A stretch of DNA of 64,000 nucleotides from assembly GCF_007829335.1 (NCBI RefSeq), contig NZ_VIWO01000001.1, forward strand, positions 1,364,001 through 1,428,000, given 5' to 3'. This stretch comes from Chitinophaga polysaccharea. Lineage in GTDB: Bacteria; Bacteroidota; Bacteroidia; Chitinophagales; Chitinophagaceae. Numbering within the stretch: the stretch's first letter is position 1; each line of letters begins with the position of its first letter. The translations under genes and the position numbers were made by a program. This document shows, piece by piece, positions 40,581-50,080 of the stretch. The notes beneath the pieces were generated by a model. It was not told the origin of the DNA and did not search any database. It saw nothing but the letters and a program-made list of their open reading frames with translations.

Positions 40581-41783
40581 CTAATTGATACTGTAAAAGA
40601 AGCTTCTTAATGCTTCTGCGAAGACCGTAGGTACTTCCAACGCGGCAAAATGTCCACCTTCTGCCATTTTTTGGAAACTGACTACGTTTACAAAGCGTTC
40701 TGCCCATTCCCTGGGAAATTGGGCTTCTCTTGGAAATATAGCTATACCTGCAGGTACGCTGCTTTTTTTCAATGGTTGAGCGCCTCCCCACTGCGCGATT
40801 GCATCCGCCTTGTACATTCTGACAGAGGTGCCAATAGTTTGTGTGGTCCAGTAGATCATAATATTAGTGAGTAATTCATCTTTACCACCAAATGCCTGCT
40901 CTATTATTTCAGGCGGAGCGCCTGCATTGATGAAGCTGAGTATCCAGGCCGTAAGCGCAACAGGAGAGTCATTTAAACCATAGGCCAACGACTGGGGTTT
41001 GGTTGAATGTACCATGGCATAGGCGCCTTCACTATACCACCACTGCTGCACGAACCCGGCAAATTGCTTTTCAGCCTCTGTCATGGTGTTAGGGTCTTCT
41101 TGTCCCATTGGATAGCCAATATCTGTAAAATGTACCCCTGCCACTACATCGGGGTATTTCGATGCAAGCGCTTTAGTGATGCCCATACCTACATCGCCAC
41201 CAGCTGCATAAAATTTGGCATACCTCAGATTTTCAGTCATCAATACTTTCCATAAATCGGCCACTGCTTCACTGGGCAAGGCAATCTTATCGGAAAAACC
41301 GAAACCTGGAATGGAAGGGATGATCAAATCAAAACTTTGATCACCTTCAGTGAGTAACGGAATGATCTTGTGGAAACGGTAATAACTATCCGGCCAGCCA
41401 TGTGTCAACAGCAATGGTTTTGAATGCTTCCCTTTTCCCTTGATATATTGAAAATGGATTTTCACCCCGTTCACATTCGCCATGTATTGCGGGTATTTAT
41501 TCAAGGCCGCCTCCTGCTTACGCCAATCATACTGGGTGACCCAATAATGTACCAGCTCTTTCAGGTAGGCTTCACTGGTACCGAAGTGCCAACCCGATCC
41601 TTCTGCTTCACCCGGCCAACGGGTGTTGTTCAAACGGTTTTTTAAATCATCCAGCACTTGTTGAGGAACAGATACATTAAATACAGATACGTTTTTCATC
41701 ATTGAAGTTTTTCTGGTTTGTGAATGTAGGTTTGTGGCACTCAATATGAGTAATGACAAAACAAGAGAAAGGTTTCTTTTCAT
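40581..41783 (-). CDS. Exported epoxide hydrolase family protein
   Basis: A 400-residue alpha/beta hydrolase. The N-terminal signal-like segment RNLSLVLSLLILSATNLHSQ is followed by an EHN domain (VPQQVLDDLKNRLNNTRWPGEAEGSGW). The core shows LLLTHGWPDSYYRF (oxyanion motif HGWP), GFGFSD, the nucleophile aspartate in YAAGGDVGMGI and the terminal histidine in AEGGHFAALEVP. Lid tyrosines cannot be placed with certainty. A periplasmic epoxide hydrolase acting on a hydrophobic epoxide is the natural reading; the substrate is unknown. Confidence 0.88.
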   Translation of the reverse strand: MKRNLSLVLSLLILSATNLHSQTRKTSMMKNVSVFNVSVPQQVLDDLKNRLNNTRWPGEAEGSGWHFGTSEAYLKELVHYWVTQYDWRKQEAALNKYPQYMANVNGVKIHFQYIKGKGKHSKPLLLTHGWPDSYYRFHKIIPLLTEGDQSFDLIIPSIPGFGFSDKIALPSEAVADLWKVLMTENLRYAKFYAAGGDVGMGITKALASKYPDVVAGVHFTDIGYPMGQEDPNTMTEAEKQFAGFVQQWWYSEGAYAMVHSTKPQSLAYGLNDSPVALTAWILSFINAGAPPEIIEQAFGGKDELLTNIMIYWTTQTIGTSVRMYKADAIAQWGGAQPLKKSSVPAGIAIFPREAQFPREWAERFVNVVSFQKMAEGGHFAALEVPTVFAEALRSFFYSIN

Positions 41784-41906
41784 AATACCTTATTGTTTTA
41801 ACTGGAACAAAGGTATATCAGAGGGTACAGGTATATTAGGCAAGATGGCGGAAGAACTGGTAGAAAATTCGGTAAAACCATTTCTACTGGCAGTTGAGAA
41901 ATATGG

Positions 41907-42776
41907 TTATGTCCTGCGGTAGTCAGTTGGGGTGACGTTTGTTAACTTTTTAAATGACTTAGTGAAATGAGAAGCATCTTCATAACCCAGCCAGTAACAA
42001 ATCTCTTGTATGGAAAGGGTGGTTTGTTTCAGTAAACTTTTAGCTTCCATTATCACATATTCATCGATGAAAGTTTTAGCGGACTTGCCTAATTCTACCT
42101 GCAGGATCTCGCTGAGATATTTTGGAGTGATACTTAGCTTAGTAGCATAGTAGGCTACTTCTTTATGTTCGGGAAAATGTTCTGCTACCAGTTTCCGGAA
42201 TGTGCCGGCAATCTTCTCTTTGTTGGAAACGGCAATGTTTGAAGAGGTTTGTGTATGAATGGAATGATACGTTTTGATCAACATCAGTAGTGAATGAACA
42301 ATACCGGGAATGGCATTCTTCTCCTCTTTTAGCGCTTTAAGCAAGTCGAATATCGCCGTTATTTTTTTTAATTGCTCCGCTGTTAGCCGGATAACATGGT
42401 TACCCCCATGAAAGAAGAAAGGATGCGATGACAAGAACGAATTAAATGATAAGTCACCAAACAATTCTTCCGTAAAATAAATAGTATCATGTTCTGCAGT
42501 GTAGTTGCCCGTCCATTGACACACCATGCCCGGCCCAATGGTAGTTAGGCATCCAGCTGTTACCAGGTAATCCGTACTGCCAATTTTAAAAACATCTCCT
42601 TCGCCGGAATAAGTGATGCCAAGACCATAAGCAAATGTGCGGAAGGGGAAATTGATGTGGGCACTTTTGTAAGTATGCCTGTCTGCCAGGAAAAATGGTA
42701 CCTGAAGACTATGCGAATTCTGGTGCTTCAGAAATTCATATAGGTTAAACGAATTTAAATTGGTTTTTCGTTGCAT
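41907..42776 (-). CDS. AraC family transcriptional regulator
   Basis: A 289-residue regulator starting at MQRKTNLNSFNLYEFLKHQ (ATG 42776; the upstream open frame is intergenic). An N-terminal cupin-like ligand domain (FKIGSTDYLVTAGCLTTIGPG) is followed by the AraC domain with YYATKLSITPKYLSEILQVELGKS and LSIQEICYWLGYEDASHFTKSFKKLTNVTPTDYR. It ends 123 bases from the divergent start of the epoxide hydrolase operon region, but both are read from the same strand, so its target is uncertain. Confidence 0.92.
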   Translation of the reverse strand: MQRKTNLNSFNLYEFLKHQNSHSLQVPFFLADRHTYKSAHINFPFRTFAYGLGITYSGEGDVFKIGSTDYLVTAGCLTTIGPGMVCQWTGNYTAEHDTIYFTEELFGDLSFNSFLSSHPFFFHGGNHVIRLTAEQLKKITAIFDLLKALKEEKNAIPGIVHSLLMLIKTYHSIHTQTSSNIAVSNKEKIAGTFRKLVAEHFPEHKEVAYYATKLSITPKYLSEILQVELGKSAKTFIDEYVIMEAKSLLKQTTLSIQEICYWLGYEDASHFTKSFKKLTNVTPTDYRRT

Positions 42777-43100
42777 ACCAGGATTATTAGTTGTAGGTAA
42801 TCTAAAAATAGCACTTTTCTTATACCAATGCTGCAGCTTTAAACAACAAAAAATACTTGAGTTATGAAATTTAACGGCTTTTTTGCATTCAATCAATATA
42901 GTCCTCTATCCTCCCTGCGAGATAAAAAGGTAAATTCAGTAAGGAATATTCTTTTCCCCTTTGAAGTACTTACTGTATCAATTTTTAATTGGCCACCATA
43001 AATCCTTATTGCGAATATTTAGAGGGTAATTTTTCCCTGGAACCTACATCCGGTTTTCGAGTGAAATGATGTTTTTGATATCCTTCATTTATATCCCAGA
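42777..43100. other. Gene-free stretch of 324 bases
   Basis: AT-rich, no open frame longer than about 20 codons that looks coding, no hairpin terminator and no clear promoter pair. It should contain the AraC promoter on the minus strand and the 3' end of the VOC transcript from the other side of the gap, but I see no defined signal. Confidence 0.5.
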
Positions 43101-43502
43101 TTAAGTATTGTAGTCACTTGGTTGTAGCAAATCCCAAAGATTACCATATAAATCTTCAAATACCGCTACCAGTCCATACGCTTCTTCTTTCGGCGGCCGT
43201 ATGAAGTTAATGTTTTGGTTAAGCATGCTATGATAATCCCGCCAGAAATCATCCGTATACAAAAAAAGAAAAACCCGGCCACCAGTTTGGTTCCCAACGC
43301 TGGCAATTTGTTTGTCATTAGCCGCTTTGGCAAGTAAGAGACTACATTCTTCTGCCCCTGGTGGTGTTACTAAAACCCACCTTTTATCGTCGGTCAGTTT
43401 TGTATCTTCCAGTAACCGGAAGTTTAACTTTTCTGTGTAGAATTTTATAGCCTCATCATAATCCTTTACAGTTAGAGCGATATGGGCAATTTTTTGTTTC
43501 AT
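43101..43502 (-). CDS. VOC family (glyoxalase-like) protein
   Basis: A 133-residue vicinal-oxygen-chelate protein with the two-module beta-alpha-beta-beta-beta plan: KIAHIALTVKDYDEAIKFYTEKLNFRLLEDT, then WVLVTPPGAEECSLLLAKA, VFLFLYTDDFWRDYHSML and VAVFEDLYGNLWDLLQ. Histidine in IAHIALTV and glutamate/aspartate in the last strand are candidate metal ligands, though the final site reads WDLL rather than xELxE. Members include glyoxalases, dioxygenases and drug-binding proteins; no choice is possible here. Confidence 0.88.
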   Translation of the reverse strand: MKQKIAHIALTVKDYDEAIKFYTEKLNFRLLEDTKLTDDKRWVLVTPPGAEECSLLLAKAANDKQIASVGNQTGGRVFLFLYTDDFWRDYHSMLNQNINFIRPPKEEAYGLVAVFEDLYGNLWDLLQPSDYNT

Positions 43503-43553
43503 AAAATCGACATGTTTCTTTGAGAATAGATTAAAATTGCCGATGGCACTATG

Positions 43554-44084
43554 CTAGATATTCATTCTAACCATCAGATGCTCATCATGCAAAACATCAT
43601 TTTTGATGACAGCCTTTACTTTAACGGCCTCCAGGTGGTATCCGCTCTTCATTAATACTTTTTGGGAATCCTCGTTATAAGCAAACACACCCGCGTAAAT
43701 GCGAAGAATATTCATTTCCCGGAAGGCATATTCGGTGAGTAACGACACCGCTTCTGTCATGATGCCTTTTCCATGAAAAGGTGCACCCAACCAGTATCCG
43801 ATTTCGGCGGAATGACGGTAGATGTCTGTTTGAGGCGTAAGCGTAATGGCGCCGGCAATTTTATCTTTTGCATAGATACCCCACACATGATTCAGTTTCC
43901 CTTGTTCAATGAGAGAAAGAAATTCTTCTGCATCTTTCAATGAATAAGGTGATGGAAAGGTGTCACGGAGATTGGCGGCAACGGCCGGATCGTTGGCCAG
44001 GACGGCCATGTCTTCAAGATCGCTGCGTTCAATGGCTTTCAGCTTTACATCGTTCTTTCCTGTAAGTGTGGCTATTGTTTTCAT
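43554..44084 (-). CDS. RimJ/RimL-type GNAT acetyltransferase
   Basis: A 176-residue acetyltransferase. N-terminal VKLKAIERSDLEDMAVLANDPAVAANLRDTFP is typical of RimJ/RimL relatives, with AEIGYWLGAPFHGKGIMTEAVSLLTEYAF carrying the acetyl-CoA loop HGKGI and RIYAGVFAYNEDSQKVLMKSGYHLE the final strand-helix. Such enzymes acetylate protein N-termini or small amines. Lies 51 bases upstream of the VOC gene on the same strand. Confidence 0.9.
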   Translation of the reverse strand: MKTIATLTGKNDVKLKAIERSDLEDMAVLANDPAVAANLRDTFPSPYSLKDAEEFLSLIEQGKLNHVWGIYAKDKIAGAITLTPQTDIYRHSAEIGYWLGAPFHGKGIMTEAVSLLTEYAFREMNILRIYAGVFAYNEDSQKVLMKSGYHLEAVKVKAVIKNDVLHDEHLMVRMNI

Positions 44085-44130
44085 GTTTTAATATTATATA
44101 TCTTCCGGTGGGGTGGAAATTATATTCCTT

Positions 44131-44232
44131 TTATATCACTGAAATTTTGCTAACCATAATCACGATGAAGTCCTTCACGAATAATTTCTTGAGTGCATTG
44201 CCGCAATCTTCATGAATATTAATCTTAACCAT
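44131..44232 (-). pseudogene. Truncated NTF2/SnoaL-like protein remnant
   Basis: A 33-codon frame starts at ATG 44232 with VKINIHEDCGNALKKLFVKD. I know this opening from small NTF2-like proteins of Bacteroidota (IHEDCGNAPKK followed by a cone-shaped alpha+beta domain). Here the frame stops after ISVI, and the domain of about 100 residues is absent. An N-terminal stub of a once longer gene is the simplest reading; it could be a short expressed peptide. Confidence 0.45.
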
Positions 44233-44243
44233 GATAATTGAAT

Positions 44244-44987
44244 TTACTGTGGTAGACTATAAGTCACTTTTCCGTTAGCATCCAAAAAAATCAGTTTAGC
44301 AGTACCGCTGGAATCCACAAGCAGCTGCAACCGCGTTCGGCCCATTCGGTCCGCAAGCTTAACCATCGCCGTTTTACTATCGTCTTTACCTACAAAAACG
44401 CGTTGTGCATAAGCCTGCTGACCGGGTTGAGGTTCCATCAGCCGTTTAAGTAATTCTTCCTTAGCAGGACCATTGGGAAGCGCTTGCGCTTTTTTATAGT
44501 CACCCCTCCATTGCCAGAAAGCTGGCGAAGTTTGCCAGTCGTCAATATGTAATCCAGTGTTTTGATCGCCGTTTTCATCTGCATAGGTCAGGTAAAGTAC
44601 CTGGTTTTGATTGTACTGGTCAAAGGATAAATGCCCCGTAGCAGTGTATTTCCCACTGCTGTCTTTACCACCCATAAATACAAGGCCTCCGTTTTCGGTG
44701 CCTTCATCATTATAAAAAACCAATCCCGGTCTGTTACCGCCAGGGATAGGTGGTTTGATAGGTTTGCCATAAGCCATTACTTCCGGAGAGCGGCTTTTAT
44801 TGGAAATGACCATCCTTACCTGTCCATTGGATTCTACAATATTGATACGTTCTACTGAAATTTCACTGAACCGTTCAATACGGGTGAAGGCAAATAAACC
44901 GGCGGCTACTACAACTAAGGTAAGGATACCAGCGTACCATTTAAGGCGCATTAAGTCCTTTTGCATTTTGGCGAATTGTTCTTCCAT
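44244..44987 (-). CDS. Single-pass membrane protein of unknown function
   Basis: A 247-residue protein starting at MEEQFAKMQKDLMRLKWYAG (ATG 44987). One membrane helix (residues 18-36, ILTLVVVAAGLFAF) anchors an extracytoplasmic domain with ISVERINIVESNGQVRMVISN, RPGLVFYNDEGTENGGLVF and a C-terminal repeat of the same kind, LQLLVDSSGTAKLIFLDANGKVTYSLP. The recurring pattern of short strands ending in D-x-N/D-G-x looks like beta-hairpin repeats. Members are common in Chitinophagaceae and Sphingobacteriaceae but have no assigned function. Confidence 0.72.
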   Translation of the reverse strand: MEEQFAKMQKDLMRLKWYAGILTLVVVAAGLFAFTRIERFSEISVERINIVESNGQVRMVISNKSRSPEVMAYGKPIKPPIPGGNRPGLVFYNDEGTENGGLVFMGGKDSSGKYTATGHLSFDQYNQNQVLYLTYADENGDQNTGLHIDDWQTSPAFWQWRGDYKKAQALPNGPAKEELLKRLMEPQPGQQAYAQRVFVGKDDSKTAMVKLADRMGRTRLQLLVDSSGTAKLIFLDANGKVTYSLPQ

Positions 44988-45181
44988 GGAGGGTTTATAT
45001 GAGTGATTAAATATTACCAGGTTATACAAGCCGGTAACGGCGATAAAATTTATTTTGGTAGCTTAAATAGGTGATCAATGTAATTTAATACCAATTTTTA
45101 AATCAAAAAAAAGGGGCAACTAAAATACCAGGAAACAGGGAGTACCAGCAACGGAAAATAGTGATGCGTATAACAGGAATA

Positions 45182-48100
45182 CTATATCCCCATGAATAAT
45201 TCCCGGATCGTAGGATGATATTTTACGTCACTCACTTTTATGATCTCATTCACCAGGTCTGTTGAAACCGGCCTTGGGTGCGGATATTTATACGTCCGGA
45301 GAAAATGGCGCAAGGCTTCGTTTACCTTGTTTTCACCAATCAGCTCGCTCAGCTTTACCATCACTACAGCGCCTTTGGAATAGGAAATATGCATATCGCC
45401 GGCGGTTACTTTATACAGCGGGGGATTATCAGAAAACCCTTTGGCAGCATCATACATTTGCTGATGCATACGAACTTTCTCCAGCATTTTTTCCCTGCCA
45501 TACATTTTCTTATACAACATCATTTCGGTATACATCGCTAGTGTTTCAGTGAGCATTACCGCACCTTCCCGGTCGTCGGGAGCTATCTGGCTATTGCCCC
45601 ACCATAAATGGGACAACTCATGCCCTGCTATTTCGTTGATAACATCCTGCTGCTGGTCGGCCTGTATGTTGGCATGAAACAACATATCTTCCGTCATAAA
45701 AATGGTAGCCGGATAAGCGGTGCCTGCAAAGCCTTTTGTATAGGAAGATACTTCTGCGAAGGTGACGCTATGAAACGGATAGCTGCCAAATTCCTGCTGG
45801 CAATAATCTAAGGTAAGCTTAGCACAGTTAATTAGATGCACCACATTTTCAGCATGCCTGGGATGATAGTAAACGTTGATAGGAACGCCATTGTGAACGA
45901 CGCTACTCTGGCTGTAATGCGCCGACGATACAGCAAAACGGAAAGGGACCGGTTCACTGGGCCTGTAATGAAAAAAGTTGCGGTCGCCCCGTTGCCATTT
46001 CCCTGCCAGCTCGCCTGTACCGATGGCCGTTTGCGGTTTTGGCGTGGAAATGACCATGTCCAGCCGGATGAAATCGCGCTCCGTAGCACGCGGTGCCTCC
46101 AGTGCTTTAAGGCGTGTGGAAGCGCCCATCGCATATTGTTGCCGCAGCGCGCTATCCATTATTTCGCGCTGCGGTTGATACCCTATTTGCGGATAATAGC
46201 GACTGATACGCATGAAAGAGCCATTTTCTATAATGGCATTAAAAGGAAGATGACCGTTTATCGGCCACCAATGATAGGAGGCCTCAAATGTAATGCAGGC
46301 GCTGTCATCAGGTTGTAATGGATGTTGTAGCGTTACTTCGGAAACAGTTTGCTGTATGGGAATTGTTTCCCATGAGGAGGTATAACCAGCTTTCAGGAGG
46401 TGGAGGGCATCGTCAAAATTGACCAATACCCGGTGAACGGGCAGGGAAGTCAGGTTCCGGATAAGGTAACTCCCACTAATGGTGTATGCCATTTTATCGG
46501 GATACAGAGCAATGTGGGTATTTACCGCCGTAACAGTGGGTTGTGGAATAGCCTGGTATTTCCGGTATTGCTTTTCATAACGAACATCGGCCAGATCATT
46601 ATAAGGATGGTATCCCTGCATGAACTGCCGCCCACCGATAAAGCCAATAATTGCTAATAGTAGTATAACGGAAATAACTAGACGTTTTGCGGCCTTGTTT
46701 ATTATAAACCAGTAAATAACCCAAAGCATACCAACGATACATGCTCCGAAAATCAACCTTTGGATAAAGAAGGATACATACACACCATATCCGTTAAAAT
46801 CGCTGTAAACACCATTGAATCCTGAGAAAAAACGGAGTAAAGGGATGGGCATAAATTTTTTCGATAAGGGACTGGCTACTATCAAGGATATCGCTACCGA
46901 TATCCCCAATGCGATGTAAGAACGTTTCGCGATCTGGTTAACCAGCAGTAAGAACCCTGCTAAAAGCGCCAGTGGCGCCGTATTGAAATATATTACCCCC
47001 GCATAAGCCCGCCAATCAATGTAAGGATACCGGTACAGGCACTGGAAGACGATACCGGTTATTATAGCCAGGGCTGTGTATAGCAACAACAGGAAAACGC
47101 TGCTACACCAGTGGCCCCATTGTTTAGCACCGGCATGAGCGGTGGTGCTTTCTATGACTGCAAATTTTACAGTGGCACTTTTCCAGTACAGGGTATTTAC
47201 AAAGTATACCAACAATAATAATCCCAGTAAATGGAAATTAGCCGAAATAGTGCTGGCCATTAATCCAGCACTGGCATATTGTTGCGGTATGCGAATACCT
47301 TTTTCTATGGCGGCATACATCTCCATACCCATATCAAAAAGCAGGATAATGGCACTCGCAACAAAAGGAATGCTTTTGAAGGTATGGTTCAGGTCTGTTT
47401 TGATGAAAGAGCCAATCGCCTTTATTTGCGCCGGGAAATGGTAAACTGTGGTTACAGGAAGTCGAAATATAATTGGTGGACGCTTATGAGAAACTGCCTT
47501 CGGGCGATGTGACTGCCCGGAGGTATCCGCCGCCCGTTTGTAACTAAGCCAGGTAAGCATCAGCGAGAGGGCCAGTATCAAGCACCGGTTAAGTAAAAAA
47601 TATCCGGATAACGGCACCAGCAAGCTATTGCGCTGCATTACCGAAAAAGTGCTGCTTACATAAAAGTAGGCCGACAGGCCAAATGGATCGATAATGGCGG
47701 AAATGCGTTGCGCCTGGAGAGATTGGGGCAATGCCTGCGCCATAAAAGGTGAATTGGAGTAGAGTAGTATCACCATATATAGCACATACAGTAATAACCC
47801 CCCTATGGCGGTCAGGAGTTTATTTTTTGTACACCATGCCAGGGAAGACAAACAACTACATATAAACAGGCTGTTTATACCGCCAAAGATTAAAGCAGGA
47901 TAGCTGTAGTGAATCAGCTGTAAGGGGCCACCTGATCTTATTTGTTGCCCCGCGGCAAATCCTGCAATGAGTACCAGGAAGCTGCTGAACGTAAGCAACC
48001 ATAGCGCCAGGAATCGCCCGGCTGCCAACCCGCTTCCCCGGAGCGGTGTGGTGAATAAGATCAACTCGAAATGATTTTCGGACTCTGAGAAGAGTAATCT

Positions 48101-48316
48101 GGAAGTAAGTACTGTAGCAATAAGAATAATAACGAGACTTAGCATCCCTGTCATAAAGCCTATAGTATAAGGGCTATCCAGGTGTATGCCTTCTCCGGTG
48201 TTCATGCTAAACTGGCTACCGGTAAAAATACCCAGCGCCAACAGGCAGGCAGCTACAAGGTATATGGTGATGCCTTTTGTACATCGTTTGATATCAAATA
48301 GCAGGATTGCTTTCAT
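45182..48316 (-). CDS. ABC permease fused to an M1-family aminopeptidase
   Basis: A 1044-residue fusion, start MKAILLFDIKRCTKGI (ATG 48316). The first 560 residues hold about twelve membrane helices in two ABC-2-like halves. An extracytoplasmic M1 peptidase part follows (beta-domain from about 590; zinc motif GHELSHLWWG near residue 905, then LTETLAMY with the third ligand 18 residues on, as in HExxH-x18-E). A GAMEN-like motif is not evident: the strand near KGFAGTAYPATIFM occupies its place. Relatives I recall run on for another 100 residues or so after the point where this one stops. It is paired with the ATPase upstream. Confidence 0.85.
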   Translation of the reverse strand: MKAILLFDIKRCTKGITIYLVAACLLALGIFTGSQFSMNTGEGIHLDSPYTIGFMTGMLSLVIILIATVLTSRLLFSESENHFELILFTTPLRGSGLAAGRFLALWLLTFSSFLVLIAGFAAGQQIRSGGPLQLIHYSYPALIFGGINSLFICSCLSSLAWCTKNKLLTAIGGLLLYVLYMVILLYSNSPFMAQALPQSLQAQRISAIIDPFGLSAYFYVSSTFSVMQRNSLLVPLSGYFLLNRCLILALSLMLTWLSYKRAADTSGQSHRPKAVSHKRPPIIFRLPVTTVYHFPAQIKAIGSFIKTDLNHTFKSIPFVASAIILLFDMGMEMYAAIEKGIRIPQQYASAGLMASTISANFHLLGLLLLVYFVNTLYWKSATVKFAVIESTTAHAGAKQWGHWCSSVFLLLLYTALAIITGIVFQCLYRYPYIDWRAYAGVIYFNTAPLALLAGFLLLVNQIAKRSYIALGISVAISLIVASPLSKKFMPIPLLRFFSGFNGVYSDFNGYGVYVSFFIQRLIFGACIVGMLWVIYWFIINKAAKRLVISVILLLAIIGFIGGRQFMQGYHPYNDLADVRYEKQYRKYQAIPQPTVTAVNTHIALYPDKMAYTISGSYLIRNLTSLPVHRVLVNFDDALHLLKAGYTSSWETIPIQQTVSEVTLQHPLQPDDSACITFEASYHWWPINGHLPFNAIIENGSFMRISRYYPQIGYQPQREIMDSALRQQYAMGASTRLKALEAPRATERDFIRLDMVISTPKPQTAIGTGELAGKWQRGDRNFFHYRPSEPVPFRFAVSSAHYSQSSVVHNGVPINVYYHPRHAENVVHLINCAKLTLDYCQQEFGSYPFHSVTFAEVSSYTKGFAGTAYPATIFMTEDMLFHANIQADQQQDVINEIAGHELSHLWWGNSQIAPDDREGAVMLTETLAMYTEMMLYKKMYGREKMLEKVRMHQQMYDAAKGFSDNPPLYKVTAGDMHISYSKGAVVMVKLSELIGENKVNEALRHFLRTYKYPHPRPVSTDLVNEIIKVSDVKYHPTIRELFMGI

Positions 48317-49178
48317 GGTATAAAGTATGAAAGTATACATGTTCAAGGGTGGGAATTACCGGGATAAAGCCTTCAGGCGGGGTTTCACTGTACACGGTAA
48401 TGTGCAGCTTTCTTTCAATGAGCTGTTGACTGATAAGCCGGTGGGGGTTCTGATGCTGCGTTAATTCGAGGTGGTCAATTTGTTGGGTCCACACTTTCCC
48501 GTTTAGCCGCGCTATCATTTCACCGGGAGTACCGGTAGCCAGCACTGTTCCCCTCTTTATGATGGCCATCTGCGAGCAGAGATTCTGTACATCTTCTACC
48601 AGGTGGGTAGATAGCATCACCACCACGTTTTCGCTAATGTCGCTGAGCAGAAAGTTGAGGCGATTGCGTTCTTCCGGATCTAAACCAGCAGTAGGTTCAT
48701 CCACTATGATCAGCTGGGGATTGCCGAGTAGCGCCTGGGCTACGCCGAAGCGTTGTTTCATGCCCCCGGAAAAAGTATACACGTCTTTATCGCGTACCTG
48801 GTATAGGTTTACTTTGTTGAGCAGGTACAGGATCTGCGCTTTCCGGGTGGCGCTATCCGTGATGCCTTTCAGCACTGCCAGGTGCTGCAATAAATGATAG
48901 GCGGAGATGCTGGGATATACACCAAAGTCTTGCGGCAGAAACCCAAGCTGTTTGCGGAGATATCCCGGGTTTTTTACAACATCAGTTCCATTGAAAATAA
49001 TGTTGCCGCTGTTGGGTTGCTGCAGGCCCACAATAGTTTTCATCAGCGAAGATTTACCCGCGCCATTGGGACCGAGCAGGCCAAACATACCGTGACTTAT
49101 TTCCAACGAAATATTATCCAGCACTTTTACTGACGGCTGGTAGGTCAATGAAAGCTGATTAATACACAATCGGTTCAT
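48294..49178 (-). CDS. ABC transporter ATP-binding protein
   Basis: A 294-residue ATPase: Walker A GLLGPNGAGKSS near residue 36, Q-loop LGFLPQDFGVYPSISAY, signature FSGGMKQRFGVAQ, Walker B LIIVDEPTAGLDPEE and switch histidine MLSTHLVEDV. The C-terminal 80 residues are an accessory domain. Its 3' end overlaps the start of the permease-peptidase gene by 23 bases, so the two form one system. Confidence 0.93.
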   Translation of the reverse strand: MNRLCINQLSLTYQPSVKVLDNISLEISHGMFGLLGPNGAGKSSLMKTIVGLQQPNSGNIIFNGTDVVKNPGYLRKQLGFLPQDFGVYPSISAYHLLQHLAVLKGITDSATRKAQILYLLNKVNLYQVRDKDVYTFSGGMKQRFGVAQALLGNPQLIIVDEPTAGLDPEERNRLNFLLSDISENVVVMLSTHLVEDVQNLCSQMAIIKRGTVLATGTPGEMIARLNGKVWTQQIDHLELTQHQNPHRLISQQLIERKLHITVYSETPPEGFIPVIPTLEHVYFHTLYHESNPAI

Positions 49179-49254
49179 TTCATGAAGTGTTTAGACAATA
49201 TAATCCCAGGCAATGGCGGTCCATTGCTTTTTGCCATCAGTAAATAAATGAAAG

Positions 49255-49464
49255 CTATACTTCTTCCCTGTATTCCAGGATATCGCCGGGCTGGCAGTCC
49301 AGGATATTACAAATGGCTTCCAGGGTGTCGAAGCGTATACCCTTGGCCTTCCCGGTTTTTAGTATAGATAAATTAGCAGGTGTAATGCCCAGTTTTTCTG
49401 CCAATTCTTTGCTTTGCATTTTGCGCTTAGCAAGCATTACATCCACGTTTACGATAATTGGCAT
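49255..49464 (-). CDS. XRE-family helix-turn-helix regulator (YozG-like)
   Basis: A 69-residue single-domain Cro/C1-type regulator: MLAKRKMQSKELAEKLGITPANLSILKTGKAKGIRFDTLEAICNILDCQPGDILEY, with both helices of the helix-turn-helix visible. It is the usual partner of DUF2975 membrane proteins and lies two bases downstream of that gene. It may regulate the pair and perhaps the ABC-peptidase genes 76 bases further downstream on the same strand. Confidence 0.92.
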   Translation of the reverse strand: MPIIVNVDVMLAKRKMQSKELAEKLGITPANLSILKTGKAKGIRFDTLEAICNILDCQPGDILEYREEV

Positions 49465-49466
49465 AA

Positions 49467-49982
49467 CTATATAAATAAGTCCTGTTCGTTTTGTAATCGC
49501 AAGCCCTGCTTAAAGATGGTCGCCAGGAAGTAAGTAAAAATTCCGAGGAAAAAATGTACAACTATCAATCCCCATACAACACTTTCTACCTCCGTGAAAA
49601 GCCGGGAAAATAAAGCCGCAATGCCCGGTACAAACAGGTTGAACAGGTAAAACCTGCGTAAGCGTGCAATATTTTCTGTTGAAAATAATTTCGGTAGATA
49701 GAATACCTTAAATATGCCTGCAGCCAACCAGAAGAAAATAGTATATAAACTCAAAGGCAACAGGAAGTCGAGTAATATATAAGTAAGGTTGTTGTCGATG
49801 TTAAGAAAGGGTGTGCTGGTAAAGGGATACAATATGTGCAGGTACTTTCCCTCGCCGTATGGTTGGGTATTCGTATGGGTAACTAAACACCCAATCGCAT
49901 ATAAAACAATACAGCAATATCCCAGGGCCAATACCCTGCTGATGTAATACAATATTTTAGCGATGATTTTGACACGGGCCAT
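49467..49982 (-). CDS. DUF2975 membrane protein
   Basis: A 171-residue protein with four membrane helices (residues 8-30, 56-80, 95-115 and 135-160), the pattern of DUF2975. It ends two bases before the YozG-like regulator, the classic arrangement of these two families. Function unknown; a sensory or immunity-like role with the regulator has been suggested by context only. Confidence 0.85.
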   Translation of the reverse strand: MARVKIIAKILYYISRVLALGYCCIVLYAIGCLVTHTNTQPYGEGKYLHILYPFTSTPFLNIDNNLTYILLDFLLPLSLYTIFFWLAAGIFKVFYLPKLFSTENIARLRRFYLFNLFVPGIAALFSRLFTEVESVVWGLIVVHFFLGIFTYFLATIFKQGLRLQNEQDLFI

Positions 49983-50080
49983 TTCCTGTAATTTAAAATC
50001 CAGCTGTAAAATAGTAATTAATTATCGTAAAACAATAATTATTTCATGTTTAATTATAATTTTAACGAAAGAAATCAAAA

